From the NCBI RefSeq assembly GCF_023507705.1, contig NZ_JALBGD010000005.1, positions 181,325-245,324 of the forward strand: a stretch of DNA of 64,000 nucleotides, read 5' to 3'. Of this stretch, positions 15,868-24,128 are shown piece after piece. Below the pieces are notes generated by a model, which did no database searches, was not told the origin of the DNA, and saw nothing but the letters and a program-made list of their open reading frames with translations. Origin of the DNA: Stappia sp. WLB 29. GTDB taxonomy: Bacteria > Pseudomonadota > Alphaproteobacteria > Rhizobiales > Stappiaceae. The stretch's first letter is position 1; each line of letters starts with the position of its first letter. Made by a program: the position numbers and the translations under genes.

Positions 15868-16860
15868 TCAGTCGCGAGGGGCGGCCGCGCGGCGCAGCCG
15901 GTCGTTGATGGCCTCTCCCAGTCCCGTCTCGGGAACCGGCATGGCGGCAATGCGCGCCACACCGTCGGCATCCAATCGGCGCATGGCCGTGAAGAGATGC
16001 GCCGCGGCTTCCTGCAGGTCGCCGCTCTCGCTCAGCTGTACGATGGCGGCTGCGCGCTCTGCGCCCTCGGGAAGGGGCGTTCCGAAGGCGAGCAGGGCCT
16101 CGCCAGGCTCCACATGGCCGGCATTGAGCCTGAGGCCGGCGCGCGGGGCATAGTGCGACGTCAGCATGCCCGGTGCCTCCGGTGCTGTTCCGGCCGCCTG
16201 CGCGGGGGCTGCAAGTTTTTCTCCGAGTGCGGCCTCTATCTCCTCACGGGCGATACCGCCCGGCCGCAGCAGCGTTGCCCGGTTGCCGGCAAGGCCGACG
16301 ATGGTGGATTCCAGACCCACCGGCGTCGGTCCGGCGTCGATCAGCAGGGCGAGGTGCTCGCCGAGGTCGCCGGCGACAGCATCCGCTGTTGTGCCGCTGA
16401 TACGGCCCGAGCGGTTGGCGCTGGGCGCTGCAATGGGCCGGCCGCAGACGTGAGAGAGCTCCCGCATGATCGCCGCAGCAGGCACCCGCAAGGCTATGGT
16501 ATCGAGACCGGCGGTCGCGAGATCGCAGACCGGACTGCCGGGGCGCTTCGGTACGACCATCGTCAGCGGTCCGGGCCAGAAGGCGGCCGCCAGCTTCTGT
16601 GCGCGCTCATCAAGCACGCCGTGCTGCTCGGCAGCCTCGTTGGAGGCGACATGGGCGATCAACGGGTTGAAGCTCGGCCGCCCCTTGGCAGCGTAGATCG
16701 CGGCGCAGGCGCGCGCGTTGGTGGCATCGGCTGCCAGCCCGTAGACGGTTTCCGTGGGTATTGCCACCAGCCGCCCGGCGAGGATGTCGGCAACGGCGGC
16801 TCCGAACTCCGGCATATCGCGCCAGTCGGTTCCCAGCGGATCGATCTGCCAGCGCCGCAT
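15868..16860 (-). CDS. L-threonylcarbamoyladenylate synthase, Sua5/YciO/YrdC family
   Basis: Makes threonylcarbamoyl-AMP from threonine, bicarbonate and ATP for the t6A modification at position 37 of ANN-decoding tRNAs. The 330-residue product has the full Sua5 form: an N-terminal YrdC domain (residues about 18-200, with IPTETVYGLAADA, KGRPSFNPLI and APSANRSG), the conserved SHYAP linker near residue 236, and a C-terminal Rossmann-like Sua5 domain. The ATG at 16860 has AGGA eight bases upstream. It diverges from the acyl-CoA dehydrogenase gene across 170 bp. Confidence 0.95.
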   Translation of the reverse strand: MRRWQIDPLGTDWRDMPEFGAAVADILAGRLVAIPTETVYGLAADATNARACAAIYAAKGRPSFNPLIAHVASNEAAEQHGVLDERAQKLAAAFWPGPLTMVVPKRPGSPVCDLATAGLDTIALRVPAAAIMRELSHVCGRPIAAPSANRSGRISGTTADAVAGDLGEHLALLIDAGPTPVGLESTIVGLAGNRATLLRPGGIAREEIEAALGEKLAAPAQAAGTAPEAPGMLTSHYAPRAGLRLNAGHVEPGEALLAFGTPLPEGAERAAAIVQLSESGDLQEAAAHLFTAMRRLDADGVARIAAMPVPETGLGEAINDRLRRAAAPRD

Positions 16861-16923
16861 GTTCGTTTTCCTGCTTCCCATGGTGCCGTTTGGAGACCCG
16901 GTCGGTTTTCGCCACGTCACGTG

Positions 16924-16938
16924 TTGACGTTTACGTTA
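16924..16938. promoter_or_regulatory. Operator-like TTGACGTTTACGTTA upstream of fatty-acid oxidation genes
   Basis: The 15-bp element TTGACGTTTACGTTA lies 93 bp before the acyl-CoA dehydrogenase start. Its two ACGT cores in near-symmetric context resemble, from memory, sites of LiuR-type MerR regulators of branched-chain amino-acid and fatty-acid breakdown. No such regulator is in the window, so the assignment is inference. Confidence 0.35.
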
Positions 16939-17030
16939 GCCGCAGCCATCCTCGCGCCCGAAATGATGCCGGGCGGTTCTGCGGCCTTAGCCGTCTTTCG
17001 TCAAGCGCCGGCCTGTCAAGGGAGTGAGAC

Positions 17031-18800
17031 ATGTACCGTGCCCCCGTATCGGAGATCGCCTTCACGCTGAAGCAGGTGGCGGGACTGGGAGAGGTTCTGG
17101 CCCATCAGCACCATGGCGAGGTGACCGACGATCTGGTGGACGCGATCCTGGAGGAAGCCGGTCGCTTTGCTGCCGAAGAGATCGCCCCGCTCAATGTCGT
17201 CGGCGACCGGCAGGGCGCCCGGCTTGAAAACGGCGTGGTGACGATGCCTGACGGCTGGCGCGACACCTACAGGGCGTGGATCGACGGCGGCTGGAACGCC
17301 TTGACTGGCGCGCCCGAATTCGGCGGGCAGGACCTCCCCACCATGCTCCACGCCGCCGCGCTGGAGATGTGGAACTCGGCCTCCATGGCCTTCGCGCTCG
17401 GTCCGACCCTGACCATGGGCGCGGTCGAGGCGCTGGAAAAGCATGCAAGCAAGGACCTGCAGGAGACTTATCTCGCCAAGCTGATCTCCGGCGAGTGGAT
17501 GGGCACGATGAACCTGACGGAGCCGCAGGCCGGCTCGGATCTCAATGCCTTGCGAGCCCGCGCCGAACGCGCCGACGACGGCACCTATCGTATCTTCGGC
17601 CAGAAGATCTTCATCACCTATGGCGAGCACGATTTCACCGACAACATCGTCCATCTGGTGCTGGCCCGGTTGCCGGATGCGCCGGCCGGTACGCGCGGTA
17701 TCTCGCTGTTCCTGGTGCCGAAGTTCCTCGTCAACGCCGACGGCTCGCTGGGCGCGCGCAACGATGTGCGCTGCGCCGGCATCGAGCACAAGCTGGGCAT
17801 CCATGCCTCGCCGACCTGCACCATGGCCTATGGCGACAATGATGGTGCCATCGGTTGGCTGATCGGCGAGGAGAACCGCGGTCTTGCCTGCATGTTCACG
17901 ATGATGAACAACGCGCGCCTTGCCGTCGGCATCCAGGGACTCGGCGTTGCCGAACGCGCCACCCAGCAGGCGCTGGCCTATGCGCTTGACCGGCGGCAGG
18001 GCCGGGCGGCCGGTCAGACCGGTGAGGGCATGAGCCCGATCGCCGCACATCCCGACATCCGCCGCACCCTGCTGGATATGCAGGCCTGGACGCAGGTTGC
18101 CCGGGCGATCTGCTACGCCAATGCCCATGCCATCGACATGGCGCGGCTTTCTGTCGACGAGGCCGCGCGCAGCCATTGGAGCGAGCGGGCGGCCACGCTG
18201 ACCCCGCTTGCCAAGTCCTTTGCGACCGACATCGGCGTCGAGGTCGCCTCCCTCGGCGTGCAGGTACATGGCGGCATGGGCTTCATCGAGGAAACCGGGG
18301 CAGCCCAGCACTACCGCGACGCCCGTATCGCGCCGATCTATGAGGGCACCAACGGCATCCAGGCGATCGACCTGGTGACTCGCAAGCTGCCGTTGTCCGG
18401 CGGCGAGCAGTTTCGCGGCCTGATCGGCGAGCTGTCGGCAGTCGCTGAAGCCGCGCGCGAGGCCGGCGGAGAGTTTGCAGATACCGGTGATCGCCTGAGC
18501 AAGGCGCTGGCAAGCCTGTCGGATGCGACGGAGTGGATGCTGGCTGCGCTCGCCGACGGCCGCCAGCAGGAGGCACTGGCCGGGGCCACGTCATTCCTGC
18601 GCCTGTTCGGCATCGCCTATGGCGGCGCCATGCTGCTCAAGGGTGCGCTTGCCGGGCGCGGCGATGCATCGCCCGGCACGGCCCGCAGGCTGCTGCTGGC
18701 CCGCTATTTCGCCTCGGCGCGTCTCGCGGAGACCGCCTCGCTCAAGGAGCAGGTCGTCTCGGCTGCCGCTGCCGTGCTCGACTACGATCCGCTGGCCTGA
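17031..18800 (+). CDS. Acyl-CoA dehydrogenase, DmdC/AidB-like with C-terminal extension
   Basis: A 589-residue flavoprotein that introduces the alpha-beta double bond into an acyl-CoA, passing electrons to ETF. Length and domain order (N-terminal, FAD-binding middle, helical C-terminal domain, extra ACDH_C domain after about residue 470) match the long subfamily that includes 3-methylmercaptopropionyl-CoA dehydrogenase DmdC. Motifs seen: MNLTEPQAGSDL (about 161-172), KIFITYGEHD and the active-site loop IYEGTNGIQAIDL (about 440-452). GGGAG precedes the start. The enoyl-CoA hydratase gene follows after 21 bp. A ligase of matching type lies at 25.2-26.8 kb. Exact chain specificity is not predictable. 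Confidence 0.92.
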   Translation: MYRAPVSEIAFTLKQVAGLGEVLAHQHHGEVTDDLVDAILEEAGRFAAEEIAPLNVVGDRQGARLENGVVTMPDGWRDTYRAWIDGGWNALTGAPEFGGQDLPTMLHAAALEMWNSASMAFALGPTLTMGAVEALEKHASKDLQETYLAKLISGEWMGTMNLTEPQAGSDLNALRARAERADDGTYRIFGQKIFITYGEHDFTDNIVHLVLARLPDAPAGTRGISLFLVPKFLVNADGSLGARNDVRCAGIEHKLGIHASPTCTMAYGDNDGAIGWLIGEENRGLACMFTMMNNARLAVGIQGLGVAERATQQALAYALDRRQGRAAGQTGEGMSPIAAHPDIRRTLLDMQAWTQVARAICYANAHAIDMARLSVDEAARSHWSERAATLTPLAKSFATDIGVEVASLGVQVHGGMGFIEETGAAQHYRDARIAPIYEGTNGIQAIDLVTRKLPLSGGEQFRGLIGELSAVAEAAREAGGEFADTGDRLSKALASLSDATEWMLAALADGRQQEALAGATSFLRLFGIAYGGAMLLKGALAGRGDASPGTARRLLLARYFASARLAETASLKEQVVSAAAAVLDYDPLA

Positions 18801-18821
18801 GTGCGAGGAAAAGGACAGGCG

Positions 18822-19565
18822 ATGATCGAGATCGAGCGGGACGGGGGCGTCCAGCGCATCCGACTGAACCGGCCGGACAAGAAGAACGCGCTGACGGGCG
18901 AGATGTACGCAGCACTTGCCGAGGCGCTGGAGCGGCCGGGCGACGGCGTGCGCGCGCATCTCTTAAGCGGCGTGCCCGGCGCTTTCACGGCCGGCAACGA
19001 CATTGGCGACTTTCTCGCCATGGCCGAGGGAGGAATGCAGGACACGCCGGTGGTGCGGTTCCTGCGGGCCCTGGCCTACTGCGAGACCCCCATCGTGGCG
19101 GCGGTCGACGGTCTTGCCATCGGCATCGGCACGACGCTGTTGTTCCACTGCGACATGGTGATTGCAAGCCGGCGTTCGGTGTTCCGCACGCCGTTTCTCG
19201 ATCTCGGGCTCGTGCCGGAAGCGGGGGCAAGCCTGCTGGCACCACGCACCATGGGACACGCGCGGGCTTTCGAGCTGCTGTGTCTCGGCGAGCCGTTCGA
19301 TGCGGCGCGGGCGCAGGCCGCAGGCTTCGTCAATCACATCGTGGCGGAAGGCGAACTGGAGGCCCGCGCCCTGGCCGCCGCCAGCGCCATCGCAGCCAAG
19401 CCGGCGGAGGCTATGCGCGTGTCGCGCGCCCTGCTGTGGGGCGATCGCGCGGAATTGCGCCGCCGGATGGAGGAGGAGATCCGCCTCTTTTCCGAACGGC
19501 TTACCTCCGAGGAGGCGAAGGCCGCCTTCACGGCCTTCATGGCTCGCTCGCGAAAGGGCAGCTGA
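18822..19565 (+). CDS. Enoyl-CoA hydratase/isomerase family protein
   Basis: A 247-residue crotonase-fold enzyme acting after the dehydrogenase encoded just upstream. AAGGA at 18811-18815 supports the ATG at 18822. The oxyanion-hole motifs are visible: FTAGNDIGDF near residue 58 and DGLAIGIGTTLL near residue 95. In the active-site helix the sequence is FLDLGLVPEAGASLL: one glutamate (in VPEAG) is kept, but the position of the other hydratase glutamate holds a different residue. That pattern is more typical of enoyl-CoA isomerases than of hydratases, so isomerase activity is quite possible. Confidence 0.88.
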   Translation: MIEIERDGGVQRIRLNRPDKKNALTGEMYAALAEALERPGDGVRAHLLSGVPGAFTAGNDIGDFLAMAEGGMQDTPVVRFLRALAYCETPIVAAVDGLAIGIGTTLLFHCDMVIASRRSVFRTPFLDLGLVPEAGASLLAPRTMGHARAFELLCLGEPFDAARAQAAGFVNHIVAEGELEARALAAASAIAAKPAEAMRVSRALLWGDRAELRRRMEEEIRLFSERLTSEEAKAAFTAFMARSRKGS

Positions 19566-19591
19566 CGGGGGAAGGGGGGCGGTGCGGGCTG

Positions 19592-19723
19592 CTACCAGCC
19601 CACCGCCTTCCAGAAGAGGGCTCCAAGAAACGCACCGGCGCAGAGCGCGAAGGCCAGCCACCGCAGCACCGGGTTCTCGCGCTTGCGCGGGTCGCTTCTA
19701 GCTGGCCGTGGATTCTCAGCCAT
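19592..19723 (-). CDS. Small single-pass membrane protein (43 aa) after the dnaJ-like gene
   Basis: Starting at the ATG at 19723, a 43-residue product has a basic N-terminus (RSDPRKRENPVLRW) and one hydrophobic segment at about residues 22-38 (AFALCAGAFLGALFW), so an inner-membrane protein with N-in topology is likely. GAGG lies seven bases upstream. It starts eight bases after the stop of the dnaJ-like gene on the same strand and fills the gap to the convergent hydratase gene. I do not recognise a family; similar small membrane proteins are common in rhizobia. Confidence 0.62.
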   Translation of the reverse strand: MAENPRPARSDPRKRENPVLRWLAFALCAGAFLGALFWKAVGW

Positions 19724-19731
19724 CGCGGGCC

Positions 19732-20724
19732 TCAGTCGAACTCAGGTCCGCGCGCACGGTAAGGACGCAGCTCCTTCCAGGCCCGCATCAGGGTCGCCAG
19801 TTCCTCGTCGCCTTCCTCCGGCAGCACGATCCGCAGCGTCACCAGCAGGTCGCCGCGGCCGCCGGTTCGGTTCGGCAGGCCTTTGCCCTTCAGCCGCATC
19901 GTCTTGCCGGCCTTCGCGTTCGGCGTGACGGTGAGGTTCACAGCCCCGTCGAGCGTCGGGACGCGCACCTTGGCGCCGAGCACTGCCTCGTAAAGCGTGA
20001 TCGGCAGGTCGAGCCGCAGATCGTCGTCTACCGGCATGAACAACGGATGACGGGCAAGGCGCACCTCGACGATGGCATCGCCCGCAGGTCCGCCGTTCTC
20101 GCCGGGTTCGCCCTGTCCGCGCAGGCGGATCTTCTCGCCGTCGCTCGTGCCGTCCGGCAGCTTCACATCCAGCGTCTTGCCGGAGGGCAGGGTCACCCGT
20201 GCCTTGCGGTCGTGGACGAGTTGCTCCAGCGTCACCCGCGCGGTGACGTTGGCATCGTTCCCGCGCCGGGTCGGGCGTGGTCGCGGTCCGGCACCGGGGC
20301 CCGCGCCTGCACTTGCACCGGCACCGGAAAAGCCGGCGCCTCCGCGCGCACGCCCGCCAAGGCCGCCGAGAATATCGTTCAGGATGTCGTCGAATCCGCC
20401 GCCCTGCCCGAACCCGCCGAAGCCGGACGACTGGCCGCGCGACTGGCGGAAGATATCGGACTCGTCGAAGCCGCCGCCGAAGCCGTGCGCCTGAAAGCGC
20501 GGCTTGCCTTCGGCGTCGATCTCGCCTCGGTCGAACTGGCCGCGCTTCTCCTTGTCTCCAAGGATCTCATAAGCCTGGTTGGCCTCGGCAAAGTGCTCCT
20601 TCGCCTTCGGATCGTCGGCGTTCTGGTCCGGGTGATACTTTTTCGCGAGCTTCCGGAAAGCTCGCTTGATGTCGGCCTCGCTCGCCGATTTTGCGACGCC
20701 GAGAACGGAATAGGGATCACGCAT
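19732..20724 (-). CDS. DnaJ/CbpA-like J-domain co-chaperone without zinc finger
   Basis: A 330-residue type II J-protein. The J domain covers residues 1-68 with the HPD motif in KYHPDQN near residue 31, so it can stimulate DnaK ATPase. A Gly/Phe-rich linker follows (about 78-150), then two beta-barrel substrate domains and a dimerisation end (about 160-330). The four CxxCxGxG repeats of DnaJ are absent, as in CbpA. Gly/Ala repeats near residues 122-148 (GAGASAGAGPGAGPRPRP) are low-complexity. It lies downstream of the RT0821-type lipoprotein on the same strand, an order I recall from other rhizobia. Confidence 0.92.
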   Translation of the reverse strand: MRDPYSVLGVAKSASEADIKRAFRKLAKKYHPDQNADDPKAKEHFAEANQAYEILGDKEKRGQFDRGEIDAEGKPRFQAHGFGGGFDESDIFRQSRGQSSGFGGFGQGGGFDDILNDILGGLGGRARGGAGFSGAGASAGAGPGAGPRPRPTRRGNDANVTARVTLEQLVHDRKARVTLPSGKTLDVKLPDGTSDGEKIRLRGQGEPGENGGPAGDAIVEVRLARHPLFMPVDDDLRLDLPITLYEAVLGAKVRVPTLDGAVNLTVTPNAKAGKTMRLKGKGLPNRTGGRGDLLVTLRIVLPEEGDEELATLMRAWKELRPYRARGPEFD

Positions 20725-20780
20725 GGTTCAGACCGCGATGGTGTGTGGTGCAACGGGTATACACCCGCGCTGTGCTCGGG

Positions 20781-20792
20781 AACCATATGGTT
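20781..20792. promoter_or_regulatory. Perfect palindrome AACCATATGGTT upstream of the dnaJ-like gene
   Basis: A 12-bp perfect palindrome sits 57 bp before the dnaJ-like start in a 159-bp gap that is otherwise without features. It may be an operator; no regulator can be named. Confidence 0.25.
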
Positions 20793-20883
20793 GTTGATAG
20801 GAATAAAATCCAGAGGCTGGGCGCCTCGCGCCCTGTCGGAATTTGCAAGGCAGTGCGCAAGTTCCCCGCAGGCGGGGCGGCGA

Positions 20884-21381
20884 TCAACCCGCGCTGTCCG
20901 CCTCGGCGTTTTTCACCGCAAGGTCGATGATCGCCCATTCCTGCATGAGATCGCGGCAGGCGGTGCCAAGGTAGGCGCGCACGCCGCCGACCGTATTGGC
21001 TGTCGTCTCGAAGCGCGTGCAGCCGGTGCCGCCGGCCTGGGTGTCGTCCTTCACGGCGACGATGGTGCCGGAATTGCCGGTGATCGGGTTGCTCCAGGAG
21101 AAGGGCGGCTCGGCCTTGCCGGCTTCGTGCGCCGTTGCGATGGCACGGGCGATGATCGCCCGGTCCTGCGAGCTGATGTCCACATCCGCTGCGTTCTGCT
21201 GGGAATCGATGGAACCTGTCAGGTCGAGCGGCGTCTCCAGATCGGAGCTGCCGATGGGCATGGAGACGCTGCTGCAACCGGCAGCGGCCAGCGGCAGAAG
21301 GAGGAGGAGTGCGAATACGCTGCCCCTGCGGCTCGCGCTGTCGAGACTGCTGGGGATTGTCGTGACCCGGTGGTTTGTCAT
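20884..21381 (-). CDS. RT0821/Lpp0805 family surface lipoprotein
   Basis: A 165-residue outer-membrane or surface antigen. The N-terminal hydrophobic segment ends in a lipobox LAAAGC (Cys about residue 36), so lipid attachment is likely. The C-terminal half (about 85-160, PFSWSNPITGNSGTIVAV, GTGCTRFETTANTV and GTACRDLMQEW) is the conserved 16-kDa surface antigen domain. Function is unknown. On the minus strand it precedes the dnaJ-like gene, separated by 159 bp, and its leader contains two tandem hairpins. Confidence 0.87.
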   Translation of the reverse strand: MTNHRVTTIPSSLDSASRRGSVFALLLLLPLAAAGCSSVSMPIGSSDLETPLDLTGSIDSQQNAADVDISSQDRAIIARAIATAHEAGKAEPPFSWSNPITGNSGTIVAVKDDTQAGGTGCTRFETTANTVGGVRAYLGTACRDLMQEWAIIDLAVKNAEADSAG

Positions 21382-21410
21382 GGCGATACCGTTCCGACGC
21401 TGGCTGCTCG

Positions 21411-21445
21411 GCCTCGCAAGCGAGGCTGTTGCCCCTTTGCAACAG
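21411..21445 (-). promoter_or_regulatory. Tandem hairpins in the leader of the surface lipoprotein gene
   Basis: CTGTTGC/GCAACAG (21426-21432 with 21439-21445) and GCCTCG/CGAGGC (21411-21416 with 21421-21426) form two adjacent perfect stems, 30 bases upstream of the lipoprotein start on the minus strand. They could tune message stability or translation. Confidence 0.35.
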
Positions 21446-21567
21446 TATCGGGGAAAGCAATTAACAAACGGTAACCCGGCTCATATAGCGATTCTGTTTC
21501 CACTGTCGGGGCAGGGGCTTGTGGATTGCTTGAGTGGTCGGCGCCCATGGGGAAGCCGGAGGAAGAC

Positions 21568-22569
21568 TCAGCTGTCTTTGCCCAGCACCGCGCAGAATTC
21601 GCTGACGAGATAGGGGGTTGGGTAGACGCGGTACGGCGTGAGGCCGGTCATGCCGAGCCCATTCAGCGTGGTGATGATCTGGGCGAAGCTGTCGGGCGTG
21701 AAGCGCCAAGCGTGCACGTCGATATAGCTACCCTTGCTCTGCTCCCATTCGCGGATCGCATTGCGCGTGCGTGCGACCGTGTGCTCGAGCGTACCGTGGT
21801 CTCCCTTCCAGTGGCGGGCTGCGTCGTTATGCGTGGTCAGCGCGCGCATCTCGACGACGCTGCGCAGGGTGTGAACCTTCGGGTTCTGATGATGCGCCTC
21901 GATCACTTGGCCCAGGGTCGAAGGCGGAATGAAGTGGTCGAAGCAGAAGCGGCAGTCCGGGACGATCATCGCGTAGACGCCGCCCTTGTCGAGAATGCGC
22001 TCCACATGGGCCAGATGCGCGACGAGATTGGGCTGATGCTCGATCACGTGCGAGGAGACGATCATGTCGAACGGTTCGTCGACGACGGCAAGGTCGCCCG
22101 ACGGTGAGACGAAGTCGATTTCCGGGATGCCCTCCGGCCTCTCGCCGATCGCCTTGGCTCGCTCCACCAGTTGGGCCCGAGGCAGCACGTCGAAATGCTT
22201 GGTATGGGCGCCCCGCATCAGCGGTCGGTGAAAGGCGCCGAGTTCCAGCGAGCGCTCGTCGCCTTGCAGCGCGTCGACGAAATAGCCGCGGGCGGCGAGC
22301 GGCGAGGCGACCCGTCCCTCGGCACGGCCTGCTTCGCGATAGTGGCGCTCCAGCTCTTCGTCGTCGAACTCGGCAAGGTCGGGATAGAGGGCGCGGTAGT
22401 AGTCGGGATCGAATTCGGGAAGGAACCTGTCGCGTAAGGACAAGGGGGCCACCCGTTCGAGCACGGCCTCGCGCGACCAGCAGCCCGAGGTCTGCGGGCG
22501 CCGCGATGCAGGGGAGCGGCGCCTGCCGAGGCGCAGGGCGCCAGCGATCTTTTCGGCGAGGCTCGTCAT
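21568..22569 (-). CDS. Class I SAM-dependent methyltransferase, surface-glycan type
   Basis: About 333 residues from the ATG at 22569; a TTG at 22608 would add 13. Residues about 45-95 carry a FDPDYYRALYPDLAEF ... EGR segment that I associate with enzymes of surface polysaccharide assembly. The methyltransferase core starts at LELGAFHRPL (about 128-137), and contains FDMIVSSHVIEHQPNL and DKGGVYAMIVPDCRFCFDHF. Together this suggests methylation of a cell-surface sugar, but no glycan cluster surrounds it. No strong ribosome site is seen at either start. Confidence 0.78.
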   Translation of the reverse strand: MTSLAEKIAGALRLGRRRSPASRRPQTSGCWSREAVLERVAPLSLRDRFLPEFDPDYYRALYPDLAEFDDEELERHYREAGRAEGRVASPLAARGYFVDALQGDERSLELGAFHRPLMRGAHTKHFDVLPRAQLVERAKAIGERPEGIPEIDFVSPSGDLAVVDEPFDMIVSSHVIEHQPNLVAHLAHVERILDKGGVYAMIVPDCRFCFDHFIPPSTLGQVIEAHHQNPKVHTLRSVVEMRALTTHNDAARHWKGDHGTLEHTVARTRNAIREWEQSKGSYIDVHAWRFTPDSFAQIITTLNGLGMTGLTPYRVYPTPYLVSEFCAVLGKDS

Positions 22570-22630
22570 CGATTCGTTTCGGCTTTCAGCTTGTTCATCG
22601 GCAGGCAAACTAGGGCAGGGGCGCTGGCGC

Positions 22631-23605
22631 TCAAAGCAACTTCTTCCAACGGAAGTAGAGAAAGGTAAGGGCCACCGATGCCACCATGATGCCCAGAGAG
22701 AAAGGGTATCCGTAGGTCCAGGTGAGTTCCGGCATGATCTCGAAGTTCATGCCGTAGATCGAGGCAATCAGCGTCGGCGGTAGGAAGATCACGGCGAGAA
22801 CCGAGAAGATCTTGATGATCTGGTTCTGCTCCAGGTTGACCAGGCCGACCGTTGCATCCAGCAGGAAGTTCAGCCGGGCGTCGAGCCCGCCGGCATGTTC
22901 GCGGATCGAGCGGATGTCCCGGCCGAGTGTCTTGGCGGCGCTCTTCTGCTGGCTGTTGAGGTTCAGCGTCTTGGCATGCAGGGACAGGAAAAGAAACAGC
23001 CGCTCCAGGCTGGCGCAGGCATCGTGCATGCGGGCGATCTTGAGGCCAATATGTCCGATCTTCTGGATGGTCGCCTTGTATTGCGCGCTCTTGCGGGTAT
23101 CGAGCCCGACCCCGAAGACCTGGCTCGAGACCGCGTCGAACTCGGCCGAGCATTCTTCCACCACATCGGCGGCCCGGTCGGCGATGGCATCGAGCAGCGT
23201 GAAGAGAATGTCGCAGGCGGAGCGGATCGGTACCCCTTCATGCTGGATCCGCCGCACCGCGATCGCGACTGCAGCGGGCTCGCCATGGCGCAGGGAGACG
23301 AGGCGATCCTTCGTTGCCACCAGGGTCATGGCCGCGGACTTGGGATCGGGATTGCGGGCAATGAGCGGCATGACCGCCGTCATGATCAGCGCCGACTGGA
23401 ATTCATAGAGCCGTTCGGAGGTCTCGATCGCCGCCATTTCCTCGCGCGTCGGGATCTCCGTACCGATCCAGGCCTCCGCCAATGCCCGTTCTTCATGCGT
23501 AGGCGAGAACAGGTCCACCCACAGGGCCAGGTCGGGGATCCGCATTTCGCTGGAGCAGCGGATCTCGACGATGATGCCTGCGTCGAGCGTATAGGCGGTG
23601 ATCAT
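22631..23605 (-). CDS. corA: Magnesium/divalent metal transporter CorA family
   Basis: A 324-residue transporter with a large N-terminal cytoplasmic funnel domain rich in helices (to about residue 265) and two C-terminal membrane helices. The pore signature YGMNFE at the end of the first helix (about residues 284-289, after PPTLIASI) is intact, and the last residues KKLL are basic as usual. CorA pentamers admit Mg2+ and related ions. It stands 61 bp upstream of the methyltransferase start on the same strand. No Mg-sensing leader was evident. Confidence 0.95.
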   Translation of the reverse strand: MITAYTLDAGIIVEIRCSSEMRIPDLALWVDLFSPTHEERALAEAWIGTEIPTREEMAAIETSERLYEFQSALIMTAVMPLIARNPDPKSAAMTLVATKDRLVSLRHGEPAAVAIAVRRIQHEGVPIRSACDILFTLLDAIADRAADVVEECSAEFDAVSSQVFGVGLDTRKSAQYKATIQKIGHIGLKIARMHDACASLERLFLFLSLHAKTLNLNSQQKSAAKTLGRDIRSIREHAGGLDARLNFLLDATVGLVNLEQNQIIKIFSVLAVIFLPPTLIASIYGMNFEIMPELTWTYGYPFSLGIMVASVALTFLYFRWKKLL

Positions 23606-23738
23606 GCGAAAAGGCTCCGGGAGTGTTTCGTTTCCGATCCCGGCAACCTATAGCGCTTTCTTGTCGGATTCGCCGCACTTCGGGTCAGGGGACGCCCAAT
23701 GGGCGCCGCCACCTGATCCCACCCGGCAGCTACCGGGA

Positions 23739-23885
23739 TCACTTGGCCTTGGGGGCCGTCGCATTGACCATGCCGGTCTTGCAGATGTTTGCGGCCGTGA
23801 CGGCACCGATGCCGACCGGCTTGTAGAGCGAAGCGAGGCTCGGTCGCGGTGCGGGAGCGGCGGCTTGGGGGGACTTGGAAGTCAT
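23739..23885 (-). CDS. Small conserved-type hypothetical protein (48 aa)
   Basis: From the ATG at 23885 a 48-residue product has an Ala/Pro-rich N-terminus (KSPQAAAPAPRPS) and then LYKPVGIGAVTAA, which resembles a Y-KP-GI-AV-AA pattern I recall in small rhizobial proteins of unknown role. An in-frame ATG at 23960 would make 73 residues. A perfect TGTGA-N6-TCACA site lies 100 bp upstream. It has no signal peptide or membrane segment. Function is unknown. Confidence 0.55.
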   Translation of the reverse strand: MTSKSPQAAAPAPRPSLASLYKPVGIGAVTAANICKTGMVNATAPKAK

Positions 23886-23985
23886 GACAGGGTCCGGGTT
23901 TTGGTTGCGCCGGGGAACATCCCTTCGGCGGAGCTCACAAATCCTCTGTGATTTGGACAAAACTAAGGATGCCGCAAGAAAAGGC

Positions 23986-24001
23986 TGTGATGCCAGTCAC
24001 A
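23986..24001. promoter_or_regulatory. Crp-type binding site TGTGA-N6-TCACA
   Basis: TGTGATGCCAGTCACA is an exact match to the symmetric Crp core. It lies 100 bp upstream of the 48-residue protein gene on the minus strand, in an otherwise gene-free AT-richer stretch (23886-24128). Control by a Crp/Fnr family protein is inferred. Confidence 0.45.
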
Positions 24002-24128
24002 CTTCCTAACGTCCTGTAACCTTTCGCGATTTTTGGCTGCCGTCAAAATGGCTCAAAGATGAGCGAGTAGGCTTTTCTTTTCTCCAAAGAAGACATGAAA
24101 TCAAGAGGGTGACGAAATCCATAAGGCG

